Shown here piece by piece: positions 41,626-51,263 of a stretch of DNA of 64,000 bases (the first letter of the stretch is position 1; each line of letters starts with the position of its first letter). The stretch lies in NCBI RefSeq assembly GCF_004522215.1, contig NZ_SDLR01000003.1:806001-870000 (forward strand), read 5' to 3'. The notes under the pieces were generated by a model, which saw only the letters and a program-made list of their open reading frames with translations, did no database searches and was not told the DNA's origin. A program made the translations under genes and the position numbers. This DNA is from Ammoniphilus sp. YIM 78166. Lineage in GTDB: Bacteria > Bacillota > Bacilli > Aneurinibacillales > RAOX-1.

Positions 41626-41793
41626 CTACTCTCCCATCGTTCTCCCGCTGCCATCACATCCGGGACATTCGTGGATATGGACAAACTCGAGTCCGTATTG
41701 GTAAAATCCTTTCCCGGAACAATGAACACATTCACCGTTGCTATAATCTTGATTTTCCTCTTTAGTTCGCTGTTTTTTTTGAAAAAGTCCCAT
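41626..41793 (-). CDS. small zinc-finger protein (DnaJ-like CxxCxGxG pair)
   Basis: A 55-residue protein with CVHCSGKG (about 25-32) and CPGCDGSG (about 44-51), two DnaJ-type knuckles that together can bind one Zn. ATG 41793 follows AAGGAGG. It resembles small YuiA-like Bacillales proteins. Unknown role. Confidence 0.75.
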   Translation of the reverse strand: MGLFQKKQRTKEENQDYSNGECVHCSGKGFYQYGLEFVHIHECPGCDGSGRTMGE

Positions 41794-41909
41794 TTGCAAT
41801 TCCTCCTTATTTTCTAAATAAAAAATGAACATCTACATCTAGTCTGAACCAAAAACCAAAAGAGTATAGGGAAACTTATGGCCTCCCTATACTCTCGCTA
41901 TTGGTAAGA

Positions 41910-43193
41910 TTAGTTATGTTGGAACTGTTCTTCCTCTGTTGAACCCGATAATGCTGTTGTCGAGGATTTTCCTCCGGAAATCGCAAGAGATACTTCATCG
42001 AAATAGCCGGTTCCTACTTCTCGCTGATGGCGTGTTGCCGTATAGCCATGTACTTCAGCAGCAAATTCAGCTTGCTGTAACTGGGAGTAAGCAGCCATAC
42101 CACTTTCTTTATACCCACGCGCTAGCTCAAACATACTGTAGTTCAAAGAATGAAAACCAGCAAGGGTCACGAACTGGAACTTATATCCCATCTTACCAAG
42201 CTCTTTTTGGAAGTTAGCAATGCTTTCATCATCAAGTTTCTTTTTCCAATTAAAAGAAGGTGAGCAGTTGTATGCCAGCAGTTTCCCAGGGAACTTAGCA
42301 TGAATGGCTTCAGCAAATCGTCGAGCTTCCTCAATATTTGGCTCTGAAGTTTCACACCAGATCATATCTGCATAGGGAGCATAAGCCAAGCCTCTCGCAA
42401 TCGCCTGCTCTAAACCAGGCTTTGTATAATAGAATCCTTCCTGTGTACGTTCGCCTGTGAGGAATGCTTGGTCGTATAGATCTGCATCGCTAGTAATCAG
42501 GTTAGCCGCGTTTGCATCGGTACGAGCGATGATCACCGTTGGTACGCCCATTACATCAGTCGCTAGACGGGCTGCAATAAGGTTACGAACTGCGGTTTGC
42601 GTTGGGAGAAGAACCTTTCCCCCAAGATGTCCGCATTTTTTCTCCGAAGATAATTGATCTTCTAAGTGGACTCCTCCTGCTCCTGCTTCAATCATGGCTT
42701 TCGTTAATTCAAACACATTTAACGGTCCACCAAATCCTGCTTCCATATCTGCGACAATAGGGGCGAACCAATATGTATCTCCTTGCCCTTCCGCCTGTTG
42801 GATCTGGTCAGCCCTTTGTAACGTTTGATTAATTCGTTTTACAACATTCGGCACACTATTAGCTGGGTATAAGCTTTGGTCTGGGTACATGTTCCCTGAG
42901 AGGTTAGCATCTGCGGCAACCTGCCATCCACTTAGGTAAATGGCCTTAAGGCCTGCTTTTACCTGCTGCATCGCTTGATTTCCTGTTAAGGCACCAAGAG
43001 CATTCACATAGTCCTCTGTATTTACAAGATTCCATAGGCGTTCAGCGCCCATACGAGCCAATGTTTGTTCAACTACTACTGATCCTCTTAACTTGACAAC
43101 ATCAGCTGCTGTATAACCTCTCTCAATACCACTCCAACGATCTGACTTCCAAGATTCCTCTAATTGCTGAATTTGTTGTTCCCTTGTTAACAT
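41910..43193 (-). CDS. aceA: isocitrate lyase
   Basis: A 427-residue ICL. The catalytic loop [14 protein letters not shown] (about 187-200), the preceding [11 protein letters not shown] with metal-binding Asp, and the SPSFNW motif are intact. It splits isocitrate to glyoxylate and succinate for the glyoxylate shunt. No malate synthase gene is adjacent. The glycolate oxidase operon 15 kb away also feeds glyoxylate, suggesting growth on C2 compounds. Confidence 0.96.
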   Translation of the reverse strand: MLTREQQIQQLEESWKSDRWSGIERGYTAADVVKLRGSVVVEQTLARMGAERLWNLVNTEDYVNALGALTGNQAMQQVKAGLKAIYLSGWQVAADANLSGNMYPDQSLYPANSVPNVVKRINQTLQRADQIQQAEGQGDTYWFAPIVADMEAGFGGPLNVFELTKAMIEAGAGGVHLEDQLSSEKKCGHLGGKVLLPTQTAVRNLIAARLATDVMGVPTVIIARTDANAANLITSDADLYDQAFLTGERTQEGFYYTKPGLEQAIARGLAYAPYADMIWCETSEPNIEEARRFAEAIHAKFPGKLLAYNCSPSFNWKKKLDDESIANFQKELGKMGYKFQFVTLAGFHSLNYSMFELARGYKESGMAAYSQLQQAEFAAEVHGYTATRHQREVGTGYFDEVSLAISGGKSSTTALSGSTEEEQFQHN

Positions 43194-43283
43194 CGTCCAT
43201 TCTCCTCTCCGATTATCGGCATTCTGTTGTAAATCATCTTATATAATTAATTATTATTATATAACAGATTGAATAAAAAAATA

Positions 43284-43586
43284 TTATTCTTCCATCTCCA
43301 TACAGCATTCAATCGCTTCCTTGTAACTGCCATGCTCAATGCCGCAAGCTCTGCACATATTCTTGTTGAGACCCAGTTCTTCTCTATTACGGAAGATCAC
43401 GACATGTCCAACCTTTTGTTCAACCTCGAGCACCCCAACCTGGTTTCGTATAAGGTGCATAATTTCATCTCCGAAGACAAACGTTGTATCAATCAATTCA
43501 GCTTCAGTTTTTCCTTGCTCAAAGCTTTGTTGAATCCATTTTTGGACGAGATCAACACCCTTAGACTTACCTAGTACCTTGTTCAC
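43284..43586 (-). CDS. hypothetical protein with C-terminal Cys cluster
   Basis: A 100-residue protein. The helical N-terminus (GVDLVQKWIQQSFEQGKTEAEL) leads to CRACGIEHGSYKEAIECC near the C-terminus, a possible metal site. Translation starts at GTG 43586 after AAGGGAGGG. Not recognised. Confidence 0.7.
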   Translation of the reverse strand: MNKVLGKSKGVDLVQKWIQQSFEQGKTEAELIDTTFVFGDEIMHLIRNQVGVLEVEQKVGHVVIFRNREELGLNKNMCRACGIEHGSYKEAIECCMEMEE

Positions 43587-43925
43587 TGTTCGTTTCCCTC
43601 CCTTAATTGCTTTTTCTTACTTGCGTCTGTCTTATTAATATAATAACAGTTTTTAGATTATATTCAACTGTAGTATAACAACAAATACAAGCAAAAAAAC
43701 GTTAACAATCTTTATTATCTTCAAATATCTGCTAGTTTTATAGAACTATCTCTATTTTTTAAAAATTAAACTTAAAATAATTTATGCTCGACGACCGGAA
43801 AAAAATAGAGGATGTTACTGACGAGCTATAATGCCCGGAAATTGACGGTGTTTAATGACCTCAATTTGACGGATATTCTGACCTAAACAGGAGGCAGGTA
43901 TTAGCCATGCCTCCCGTTTAGGTTT

Positions 43926-44150
43926 TTATATTTCTACCCTGTATGTTTCCTTTGGATGTAAATAGAATCGCATACCTTTCATCACGATGTACCATTTCCG
44001 GTCCCATTCAAGACGACAAAGCACACTTGTTTCTCCAAAAGATAGATCAAACCACTGTTTGTGGTATATCATTTGTTTGTGATCACCAAGTGTTACCACC
44101 CAATAGCCTAACGACTTGTCATATTTCAGATCCATCCATTGTCGCTTCAT
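43926..44150 (-). CDS. DUF5348 family protein of the insertion sequence
   Basis: A 74-residue protein (LGYWVVTLGDHKQMIYHKQWFDLSFGE, VMKGMRFYLHPKETYRVEI), matching DUF5348, commonly the last gene in elements with an ExeA-like ATPase. It overlaps the ATPase stop by 4 bp. Predicted small beta-barrel; role in transposition unknown. Confidence 0.75.
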   Translation of the reverse strand: MKRQWMDLKYDKSLGYWVVTLGDHKQMIYHKQWFDLSFGETSVLCRLEWDRKWYIVMKGMRFYLHPKETYRVEI

Positions 44151-44947
44151 GACAATTCTCCTTGGATCACATGCTTGACCATCCGATCATCAATAATACG
44201 GTGCTTATTCTGTGCACCATATAGTAAAGAGTGAGTACATATTTTGTTGATGAGCCGAGCTGAGCCACTAGAGAATTGGTAGATATCGTCGATGGCACCA
44301 TCTGAAAAAATGTCACTTTGAGCGCCAGCATACCTTAGATGCCGAAGGATATATTCTCCGACTTGGGCTCGATCATAATGTGAAAGCTTACATTGCAAAT
44401 CAATTCGTTGGCGAATGGCTGCATAGGCTTGCAGCCTAAGTCGATCCCACAATTCACTTTGGCCGACTAATATGAGAGCCATAGGGCTTTGAGCATCCAT
44501 CTTGAAATTGAGTAGAAACCTTACTTCTTCTAGCATTTCGCGGTCTAGTAAGTGTGCTTCATCCACAATCACAACGGGTTGCAAGTGATGAATTCCACGC
44601 ATGAGTTCAATCTCCCGATGCAGTTGGCGTTTAGCATCTCCGCGGTAAAATTTTGCTTCGCACCCTAGCTGTTCTAATAGACCTTTGTAAAAGTGACGTG
44701 GTGTTAGTTTGGAGTCAGATAAATAGAGACTCTTAAACCTTGCTGGATCCAAGGTCTCCGTGAACCGCCGTATGGTGGTTGTTTTTCCCGTTCCGCAGTC
44801 ACCTGTAATAACAGCAAAAAGTTGACGTTCTGCTGCGTATTCGAGTCTTCCAAGCGTTTCATCCAGCATCACGGACTCATACATCTCACCGGTTGGGATG
44901 TCCCGAACGAAAGGAGTTCGAGTAAGACCATAGAATGATTCAAACAT
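44147..44947 (-). CDS. ExeA/TniB/MuB-like AAA ATPase
   Basis: A 266-residue ATPase. MFESFYGLTRTPF is the ExeA-type start; Walker A is GDCGTGKTT (about 49-57), Walker B VVIVDEAHLL. A LILVGQSEL sensor region and a helical C-terminal AAA lid follow. In such elements it probably serves as target-selecting partner of the transposase. ATG 44947 has GGGGGTG upstream, 4 bp after the transposase stop. Confidence 0.88.
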   Translation of the reverse strand: MFESFYGLTRTPFVRDIPTGEMYESVMLDETLGRLEYAAERQLFAVITGDCGTGKTTTIRRFTETLDPARFKSLYLSDSKLTPRHFYKGLLEQLGCEAKFYRGDAKRQLHREIELMRGIHHLQPVVIVDEAHLLDREMLEEVRFLLNFKMDAQSPMALILVGQSELWDRLRLQAYAAIRQRIDLQCKLSHYDRAQVGEYILRHLRYAGAQSDIFSDGAIDDIYQFSSGSARLINKICTHSLLYGAQNKHRIIDDRMVKHVIQGELS

Positions 44948-44951
44948 GATC

Positions 44952-46295
44952 TTACACCCCCTTACGAACCGTTCGGTAAGAAACAGCAGGAGCCTGGCGC
45001 TCTTTTCGCTCCGCTTGTTTTTTCTCTGCTCCTCGAAGCAAACGGGAGGTTTCAGCAGGTTCACGCTGCAAGTGTTCCGGCAATTCTGGACGCTTCCCGG
45101 ATCGTTCTCCAATAACCAGTTCTCGTACTTGCCATGGAGTATGGCCTTCATATTCAATCGTAAGTTCCGTGATGTCGGAAGGATCATATACGACTTGAAC
45201 CGTTCTTCCGATGAAGGAGAGACCCACCTCATACTTCTTCGACATAAAGCTAATACACCCGGACTTATCCACTTTCCTTTCCTCGCAATGGAGGAAGGCG
45301 TTCGCAAGTACCTCAGGTTCCACAAAGCGAAGTGCCTTCCGATCCCTTCGGAAGGCTAATTCCGGGCTTGTTTCTTCTCCTAATGCCGAGTGAGTCTTGT
45401 TCTGGTAACATTCGGAGAGCCATGCCTGAAACCAGGTATTCAACCGTTCCAACGTTTTGGGTTTCTCGAGCGAAACCTCATTTAAAAATCCTTGAACCAC
45501 ACCATTCAGCCTTTCTACCTTGCCTTTTGACTCAGGCGAGTAAGGCTTTGTGAAAAGAAGTCGGATCCCCAGTTTAGAGCAGGTTCGGCCCATCCACTTG
45601 GTACGATACTGTTTCCCATTGTCGAAATAGACGGCTTCCGGTGTACCATATTGCTGAATCGCTTTTCTAAAACAATCTTCTACGATTGACTGGTCAAGGG
45701 TTTCATAGAATTCTCCATGGAGAACAAAGCGCGTGGCGTCATCCACGAATAATACGAGGTAAACTTGTTTATTCGTTCCGCCTGGTCCAATGGGGAGAAA
45801 GGGGCCATATTTAATGTCTGACTGCCACAAACTATTTCGATAGCGTTGTTGAAACCGTCTTGCTGCCACCCCGGCGCTGGTGTACATTCGCATTTGCCTG
45901 GAACTATATCCTCGTTCGGTCAGCTTTTCTTGTAAGGTACTTCGTTTGAGTTGTCCCGGCTGCGCTTTTCCTTCCCATTCTAGAATCTGTATGATCTGGC
46001 TGACACTGCGACTAGGAACTTCTCGTCGAAGCAGGATTGCTTGCTCCAATAATTCCAAGGGAATGGCATCTTTTCTTGGTTTCTGTCCTTTCCCTTTTGG
46101 GATGAGACCGTGGAATCCATTTCCGCGATACTGAGCCAAGTACCTCCGTATGGTCCGCTCAGACAGACCGGTTTGAGCACAGATATCCGCCTTGATGACA
46201 CGCGCTCTGGCTGGGTCAAGTCCATCTGCTAATAGTGGTGATAAGATTTGAAAACGCTGTGCGGCCATTTCCTCCGCTTTCTTCTGATCTCTCAT
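44952..46295 (-). CDS. DDE transposase (Mu/IS481-like)
   Basis: A 447-residue transposase. An N-terminal HTH (TGLSERTIRRYLAQYRGNG, about 42-60) is followed by an rve-type RNase-H core with Asp in WQSDIKYGP (about 170), Asp in YFDNGKQYRTKW (about 230) and Glu in SPESKGKVERLNG (about 265). A Mu-transposase-like C-terminal beta domain comes last. The gene is intact, so the element may be active. AGGGGAGAGG precedes ATG 46295. Confidence 0.92.
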   Translation of the reverse strand: MRDQKKAEEMAAQRFQILSPLLADGLDPARARVIKADICAQTGLSERTIRRYLAQYRGNGFHGLIPKGKGQKPRKDAIPLELLEQAILLRREVPSRSVSQIIQILEWEGKAQPGQLKRSTLQEKLTERGYSSRQMRMYTSAGVAARRFQQRYRNSLWQSDIKYGPFLPIGPGGTNKQVYLVLFVDDATRFVLHGEFYETLDQSIVEDCFRKAIQQYGTPEAVYFDNGKQYRTKWMGRTCSKLGIRLLFTKPYSPESKGKVERLNGVVQGFLNEVSLEKPKTLERLNTWFQAWLSECYQNKTHSALGEETSPELAFRRDRKALRFVEPEVLANAFLHCEERKVDKSGCISFMSKKYEVGLSFIGRTVQVVYDPSDITELTIEYEGHTPWQVRELVIGERSGKRPELPEHLQREPAETSRLLRGAEKKQAERKERQAPAVSYRTVRKGV

Positions 46296-46338
46296 GTGAA
46301 TCCTCTCCCCTTAATGGTAGTTTCAGCATGAGTGTATC

Positions 46339-46978
46339 TTAAGAAGATTCGGACAGAAATGCAGAACGGGTATGTATCCATAAATTTAAATTTGCGATCG
46401 GTCGGACAACTCTCGCCAGCCAACGGGGAGCGTCTCCTACAAAATGTCCAATTCGTTGGAGTGCAGAACGTGGAGCCACGGACAAAGCCTCCACAGAAAT
46501 CTGAGAATAACGGATGGATAAAGAGGTAAGGCAGCCGGCCAGATAAGGAGATAAGGCAGCCGGCCAGATAAGGAGATAAGGTCTCAAACCAACGTTTCCA
46601 TCGGTAGAGTGTGCACTCATCTGTTGCTATATCTAGGGTCAAATCTTGATCACTTACCACATTCTCAATACAATCTACCTCATATCTTTTGTATGGCACG
46701 ATAAAATCCGGTAGTTCATGATGAATTTGCTTACAATGAACACATCGCAGTCTTCGAATGTTCAAGATGATGGTTTCTCCAGATCCTTTGATACACTTTC
46801 GTAAACGGCTACCAATGATCGTAAGCCGTTCCCCACAGCAAGGACAGGGTAAAATTTCCGCACTCCTAACAAAAAACTCCAGTGACGGGATTCTCAATGA
46901 GTTCAAAATCTGATACAATGACCATAAGTTTTGTTTTTGTTGGACGTCTCTAGTGGTGCTGTTGGCGCAGTACCACAT
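46339..46978 (-). pseudogene. DUF6431 gene of the element, frameshifted by 25-bp duplication
   Basis: The N-terminal half reads CPCCGERL, RRLRCVHCKQIHHELPDFIVPYKRY (two zinc knuckles) and ATDECTLYRWKRWFETLSPYLAGCL. There a perfect 25-bp tandem duplication (46527-46551 and 46552-46576) shifts the frame. The proper C-terminus (CLTSLSIRYSQISVEALSV..., ending AFLSESS) continues in another frame to 46339. Removing one copy restores one protein of about 200 residues. Start codon is uncertain. Confidence 0.78.
46527..46576. repeat. 25-bp perfect tandem duplication
   Basis: Two adjoining identical copies of a 25-bp unit containing GCAGCCGGCCAGATAAGGAG, plus a few bases of a third. Because 25 is not a multiple of three it breaks the DUF6431 reading frame. 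Confidence 0.9.
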
Positions 46979-47245
46979 CAAACAGAGGCGTCTTTTCCTT
47001 TCTATTATATATCTATTCGGATGAGGCAAGGCTGCCTATGGCTTCCCCTCGTTCGCCTTCCCTTCGGTTAGGCTCACTTCGGAGCCACATCCTCTACCTC
47101 CGATGACAATTATCTTATTAAATCTTTCAAATTAATCTATCTATTATGGTCATTATATCCGTCAATTTTTGGTCAGGCAATCCCGTCAGCTTTCGGGCAT
47201 TTTAGATCAGCACAAACAAGGAGGAAGCCTAAGCTTCCTCCTCCT

Positions 47246-47575
47246 CTAAAACATTCTTCTACCGTTAAGGTAATAGCTATCCTCACGATAAGTTGTAAAA
47301 GCGGTTTCGAACTCCTCGACACCGATGGAATGGACATGCTTGGCGATGATCGCTGCTAGGCGATCGCGAACCTCCTGCCCACGTTCAAACCAAGATACTT
47401 CAATAAATGGATAAGAAGGAACGATCTTTCCATCAAAAACAGCCGTCGTATGTACGCATTCAATTGTAAAATTGTCCGTTCCGCATTCACAAATTGCAGC
47501 CATATCCTCGATTAATGATTTACTAACTTCTTTTATTTGTTCTGCTTCAATTCCCCTTATAACGAGTAACGGCAT
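47246..47575 (-). CDS. DUF1904 family protein
   Basis: A 109-residue protein: MPLLVIRGIEAEQIKEVSKSLIEDMAAICECGTDNFTIE..., YPFIEVSWFERGQEV. This matches DUF1904, which has a tautomerase-like fold including an initial Pro, so a tautomerase-like role is possible. ATG 47575 follows AAAGGGG. The element's right end lies just downstream. Confidence 0.85.
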   Translation of the reverse strand: MPLLVIRGIEAEQIKEVSKSLIEDMAAICECGTDNFTIECVHTTAVFDGKIVPSYPFIEVSWFERGQEVRDRLAAIIAKHVHSIGVEEFETAFTTYREDSYYLNGRRMF

Positions 47576-47660
47576 GACTAATCCCCTTTCCAATTCAATT
47601 GTTCTGAATATTCAATTATCAGAATACTTTGTACTATATTAAACTAAGGAGGAGACTCTT

Positions 47661-47765
47661 ATGATACCAGATCCCAAAGAAAGAAGACAAATGATTACAG
47701 CTTACACCCTTCTATATGGAGGAGCTATTCTAGCCTTTGCACTTGTCATAACTATTATGAGATAA
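47661..47765 (+). CDS. single-span miniprotein, 34 aa
   Basis: MIPDPKERRQMITAYTLLYG then a hydrophobic span AILAFALVITIMR. AAGGAGGAG lies nine bases before ATG 47661, and a short hairpin CCGGAGG/CCTCCGG (47766-47782) follows the stop. Unknown function, probably a real small membrane protein. Confidence 0.6.
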   Translation: MIPDPKERRQMITAYTLLYGGAILAFALVITIMR

Positions 47766-47788
47766 CCGGAGGAGCCCTCCGGTCAATT
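47766..47788. terminator. short intrinsic terminator
   Basis: Stem CCGGAGG/CCTCCGG followed by TCAATTTT, between the miniprotein and the MFS gene. Confidence 0.6.
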
Positions 47789-47789
47789 T

Positions 47790-49367
47790 TCACCCTGTTT
47801 TTACCACATCCTTAGCTGAAATTGGTGAATTATTCGAAGTGCGAAGAGGGATTTCTTTTAAGAACAAAGTAAGTACAAAAGCACCCATGACAATGACTGC
47901 ACTTACGAAGAAAACTTGGGTTAAGGAGTAGTTGAGAGCCTCTTTTAAAGAGAGAATCCATTGATCAAAAATAGGCTGCATTTGACCAGGCAAGGTTTCA
48001 CGCATCCTTACTAATGCATCTGCATTGAGTAGGGATTGAGGGGTAACATCCATCTCTAGTTGGCCGTCAGGGATAGGAGTCCATACACTCTCCTTTAGCT
48101 TTTCAGACATTCTAGCAGCCATAATGTACCCCATAACAGAAACACCAATGGTTCCCCCAGTCATTCTAAAGAGTTGTGAAGTGGCCGTTGCAACTCCTAA
48201 ATGTCGATGGTCTACCGCATTTTGTACCGTGAGAGTAAAGATGGGCATGGTCATTCCTAGTCCGGCTCCGGTAATGATGAGGTTAATAAGAATACTGGAT
48301 AACGCTGCTCCCGGTGTAAGGGTTGAATTTAAGAAGATTCCTGTTGCCATGATCCCAATTCCTACAATTCCTAACAGCTTATATTTACCGGTTTTTGTAA
48401 TGAGCTGCCCCGCAAGCGCACTGCATGTCACCATAGAAATGGTCATCACCATTTCTACTAGGCCAGCCGTGGTTGCAGACTTCCCCAGTACTCCTTGAAC
48501 ATAGAAAGGAACATACATAATGGTTCCAAACATCCCCATCCCTAGGAAAAAAGAAACTAGATTTGAGATGGATACCACACTGTTTTTAAATAAGTCAAGG
48601 GGGATAATAGGACTCTTTACCTTGCTTTCTACGAGAATAAAAAGAAGAAAAGCTATGCAAGAAGTAGAGAATAAACCAATAATCATCGCTGAGTTCCATG
48701 CATAATCTTGACCGGCCCAGCTAAAGCCTAACAATAAGGTTAGAATAACGATCGCTAGAATTAATGCCCCTAAATAATCCACTTTTTCTTTCTCCCTGGC
48801 TGGAGTTTGTGGATATAGCTTCAAAATCATAAAAAAAGCTAGGAATCCAACCGGAAGAAAGACCCAAAATACCCAAGACCAATCTAAATTATCAACAATG
48901 TAGCCTCCTAATGTTGGACCAAATAAGCTCGATAGACCAAATACACCTCCCATCATCCCCTGCCAACGGCCTCTTTCACGAGGTGAGAACAAATCTCCCA
49001 CCGTAGTGAATGCCGTTGACATAACCATACCGCCACCTAGACCTTGGATTCCACGATAGATAATGAGTTCATAAATGGTTTGAGAAAAACCACTTAACAA
49101 GCCCCCAATCATAAATACACCGATTCCACATAAAATAAAGATTTTTCGACCATATATATCGGAAAGCTTACCAACCACAGCTGCTGTGATACTAGACGTT
49201 AAGGCATAGATCATGAATACCCAATTAAAGTAATCCATCCCCCCAATTTCAGCAACAATTTTCGGCAAGGATGTGCCAACGATCGTCATATTTAGGGCTG
49301 AGAAAAACATCGCCATCATAACAGCAACCATAATTACAATTTTTTTTCGAAGTTCTAATTCCTCCAT
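47790..49367 (-). CDS. DHA2-family multidrug MFS transporter
   Basis: A 525-residue carrier with 14 predicted spans. Motif A is LSDIYGRKIFILCG (about 66-79) and motif C is GVFGLSSLFGPTLGGYIVD (about 141-159), both typical of EmrB/QacA-type drug:H+ antiporters. GGAGG precedes ATG 49367. It is cotranscribed with the MarR gene 4 bp upstream, which probably represses it. Confidence 0.92.
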   Translation of the reverse strand: MEELELRKKIVIMVAVMMAMFFSALNMTIVGTSLPKIVAEIGGMDYFNWVFMIYALTSSITAAVVGKLSDIYGRKIFILCGIGVFMIGGLLSGFSQTIYELIIYRGIQGLGGGMVMSTAFTTVGDLFSPRERGRWQGMMGGVFGLSSLFGPTLGGYIVDNLDWSWVFWVFLPVGFLAFFMILKLYPQTPAREKEKVDYLGALILAIVILTLLLGFSWAGQDYAWNSAMIIGLFSTSCIAFLLFILVESKVKSPIIPLDLFKNSVVSISNLVSFFLGMGMFGTIMYVPFYVQGVLGKSATTAGLVEMVMTISMVTCSALAGQLITKTGKYKLLGIVGIGIMATGIFLNSTLTPGAALSSILINLIITGAGLGMTMPIFTLTVQNAVDHRHLGVATATSQLFRMTGGTIGVSVMGYIMAARMSEKLKESVWTPIPDGQLEMDVTPQSLLNADALVRMRETLPGQMQPIFDQWILSLKEALNYSLTQVFFVSAVIVMGAFVLTLFLKEIPLRTSNNSPISAKDVVKTG

Positions 49368-49371
49368 TACT

Positions 49372-49812
49372 TCAACCTCCTTGTTTTTTCTTATAGCTGG
49401 TCAAGGCATCCGAAAGCTGGTTTATAGACTGAATGACAGAAATAATTTCTTCTAGCGTAAAGTTCTGCAGAATCTCTTCGAACATCATCACATTTTTTTC
49501 GCGCTTATTCTGTACGAAGATTTTGCCCTGTTCAGAAAGAGAGATCACAACTACCCTACGATCATCCTTATCACGTTCCCTTACAATCAGACCTAAATTC
49601 TCAAGTTTATCAGCAATAGCGGTGGCAGCTCCTGGCGTAATTCCAAAGTGTTTGGCAATGTCTGTTGTCTTGATGCTATTCTTCCGGTAAATCGTAAAAA
49701 GCAAAAATAACTGCCCATGGGTCAATCCACTTTCGTCTGACAGTTGAATCACGTCTATAAAGTTTTCATGAACCTGTCTTAATGCTATGATCAATTGTTC
49801 GAATGGATTCAA
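49372..49812 (-). CDS. MarR-family regulator
   Basis: A 146-residue winged-helix repressor: SGLTHGQLFLLFTIYRK, TTDIAKHFGITPGAATAIADKLENLGLI and the wing RERDKDDRRVVVISLS. I choose TTG 49812, nine bases after GGAGGTG; starts farther upstream lack an RBS and would add a hydrophobic tail unlike the family. An inverted repeat lies about 40 bp upstream. It probably senses a toxic small molecule and controls the efflux pump. Confidence 0.9.
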   Translation of the reverse strand: MNPFEQLIIALRQVHENFIDVIQLSDESGLTHGQLFLLFTIYRKNSIKTTDIAKHFGITPGAATAIADKLENLGLIVRERDKDDRRVVVISLSEQGKIFVQNKREKNVMMFEEILQNFTLEEIISVIQSINQLSDALTSYKKKQGG

Positions 49813-49848
49813 GTCTAAAGGCACCTCCATAAACTTTAGTAAATGAAA

Positions 49849-49870
49849 TATTATGTATCTAAATATAATA
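49849..49870. promoter_or_regulatory. candidate MarR operator
   Basis: TATTAT-N10-ATAATA dyad, centred about 45 bp upstream of the MarR start, within an AT-rich promoter region. Confidence 0.45.
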
Positions 49871-49896
49871 CCAACTAAACTAATGGTCAAGTGAAC

Positions 49897-49927
49897 AAAC
49901 CTCTTCTTTTGTTTAGAAGAGGTTTTA
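49897..49927 (-). terminator. intrinsic terminator of the esterase gene
   Basis: Stem AAACCTCTTCT/AGAAGAGGTTT just after the stop at 49932; a short T-rich tail on the minus strand. Confidence 0.75.
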
Positions 49928-49931
49928 CTAA

Positions 49932-51182
49932 TCAAGTTAGTGCTACTTCAACATCAAGCGGCTTTAAAGCTTCCGTCTCATCGATAAAGACAAAAGCATC
50001 GTATCTTAGAGCCATAGCGGACGGGACATAATTCCCTCTTTCATCCTCGGGGTGATAGACAACACCAATGGCCCTGTGACCAATCGGCTCATCAAATGAC
50101 GGCATATCCTCGTCAAAAAGAAGGATTTGATCTCTATTTCCCGCTCGATGCATTAGGTCCTCCCAGCTCCCGTCAATGGCTTGAGGCACAGGCATACTTT
50201 CCAGAGGTGCTGCCCATGAACGAGCTGCGATGACGGAACCTCGATGAGTTCCAAATCCTATGGAGAATACTTGTTCCTTGCCATACTGCTCACGAACGAG
50301 CTGTCCTACGTTGACCATTCCTTCTATTGCCATATCGGTGGCACGCGCATCACCAATATGGGTATTGTGCTCCCAAACAATGATCTTGGCTTGATGGAAC
50401 TCTCTTAGCTTCGCCAGTACCTGTACCATATGATGATCTCGGATATTCCACGATTCAGGACCGCCACGAACCATGGAACGGTAATAACGTTCAGCGTTGA
50501 CCGCTACCAGAGCGTTGATTTCCATATTAATAGAAGCCTCTTCCTCGTGATACGTCTTTCGATTTCTCCGTAGCTCCTGAAGTAGGGCTACTACTTCTTT
50601 CTCGCAGTCCTCGGAAAGGAATGCAGCCGAAACTCCATAGCTTTGAACACTCCGAGCAAAAGGTTCAAAGCACTCAAAGGCTTTTCTCGCTAAAAACAAG
50701 TCTGTCGAGCCTATTTTCTCCAAATAACGAACAATCTCCTCCATGGATTCCCATAAGCTATAAACATCTAGCCCATAAAATCCAGCTTTTGTATTTTCCT
50801 GTGATCGGTTGTGTTCACGAAGCCAGTCGATAAGCTCAGCTGTTTCCTGGTTTGCCCACATCCAGGTTGGCCACCGGTTAAAGGCCTGAAGAACCTCTTG
50901 AGTGCTCAAAGCCGTATTAGGATAGTCTCGAATGTAACGGTTAATTTCATAACATGAAGGCCAATCTCCCTCCACAGCGACGACAGAAAATCCTTTTTCT
51001 TTAATTAATCGTTTGGTAAGTTCTGCTCGAATAGTATAAAACTCCGATGTACCATGGGAGGCTTCCCCCAATAATACGAATGGTCGATCGCCAATAGCTT
51101 GAACCAGTACATCTAAGTCATCAGGCTCTTCAAGTGGTATAGCACGCTGTTGTATTTGCTCAATCCAGAACTGGCTGTTCAC
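49932..51182 (-). CDS. erythromycin-esterase family protein
   Basis: A 416-residue protein. The Ere family motifs are LLGEASHGTSEFY (about 37-49, catalytic His), VAVEGDWPSCYEINRY, WEHNTHIGDAR (about 270) and GFGTHRGSV (about 310). Ere enzymes hydrolyse macrolide lactones, but most chromosomal members have unknown substrates. Placement next to a drug-efflux pair is suggestive only. Confidence 0.9.
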   Translation of the reverse strand: MNSQFWIEQIQQRAIPLEEPDDLDVLVQAIGDRPFVLLGEASHGTSEFYTIRAELTKRLIKEKGFSVVAVEGDWPSCYEINRYIRDYPNTALSTQEVLQAFNRWPTWMWANQETAELIDWLREHNRSQENTKAGFYGLDVYSLWESMEEIVRYLEKIGSTDLFLARKAFECFEPFARSVQSYGVSAAFLSEDCEKEVVALLQELRRNRKTYHEEEASINMEINALVAVNAERYYRSMVRGGPESWNIRDHHMVQVLAKLREFHQAKIIVWEHNTHIGDARATDMAIEGMVNVGQLVREQYGKEQVFSIGFGTHRGSVIAARSWAAPLESMPVPQAIDGSWEDLMHRAGNRDQILLFDEDMPSFDEPIGHRAIGVVYHPEDERGNYVPSAMALRYDAFVFIDETEALKPLDVEVALT

Positions 51183-51263
51183 TCGTTAGTTCCCCCATCA
51201 TTTTAAAAATTTTCCTCACTAACATTATCCCCTATATCGCTTCTCAATAATGACATGATGTGC

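Larger units (their letters stand above)
43813..47218. mobile_element. Mu/Tn7-like insertion sequence with complex ends
   Basis: A 3.4-kb element. Both ends start TGTT; their outer 25 bp match at 16 positions, ending in AATGCCCG. Inside each end are ordered copies of TTGACGG and TGACC (left 43841-43892, right 47135-47195), like multiple transposase-binding sites of Mu and Tn7 relatives. AGGA flanks both sides as a likely 4-bp target duplication. Cargo, all minus strand: broken DUF6431 gene, DDE transposase, ExeA/TniB-like AAA ATPase, DUF5348 gene. Confidence 0.85.

Noticed and set aside
46292..46526. Tail of the 245-codon frame of the DUF6431 gene
   Set aside because: This is the out-of-frame reading produced by the 25-bp duplication; the conserved C-terminus lies in the other frame.
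49813..49935. Upstream extension of the MarR gene
   Set aside because: Adds a hydrophobic segment foreign to MarR proteins, lacks an RBS and covers the probable operator.
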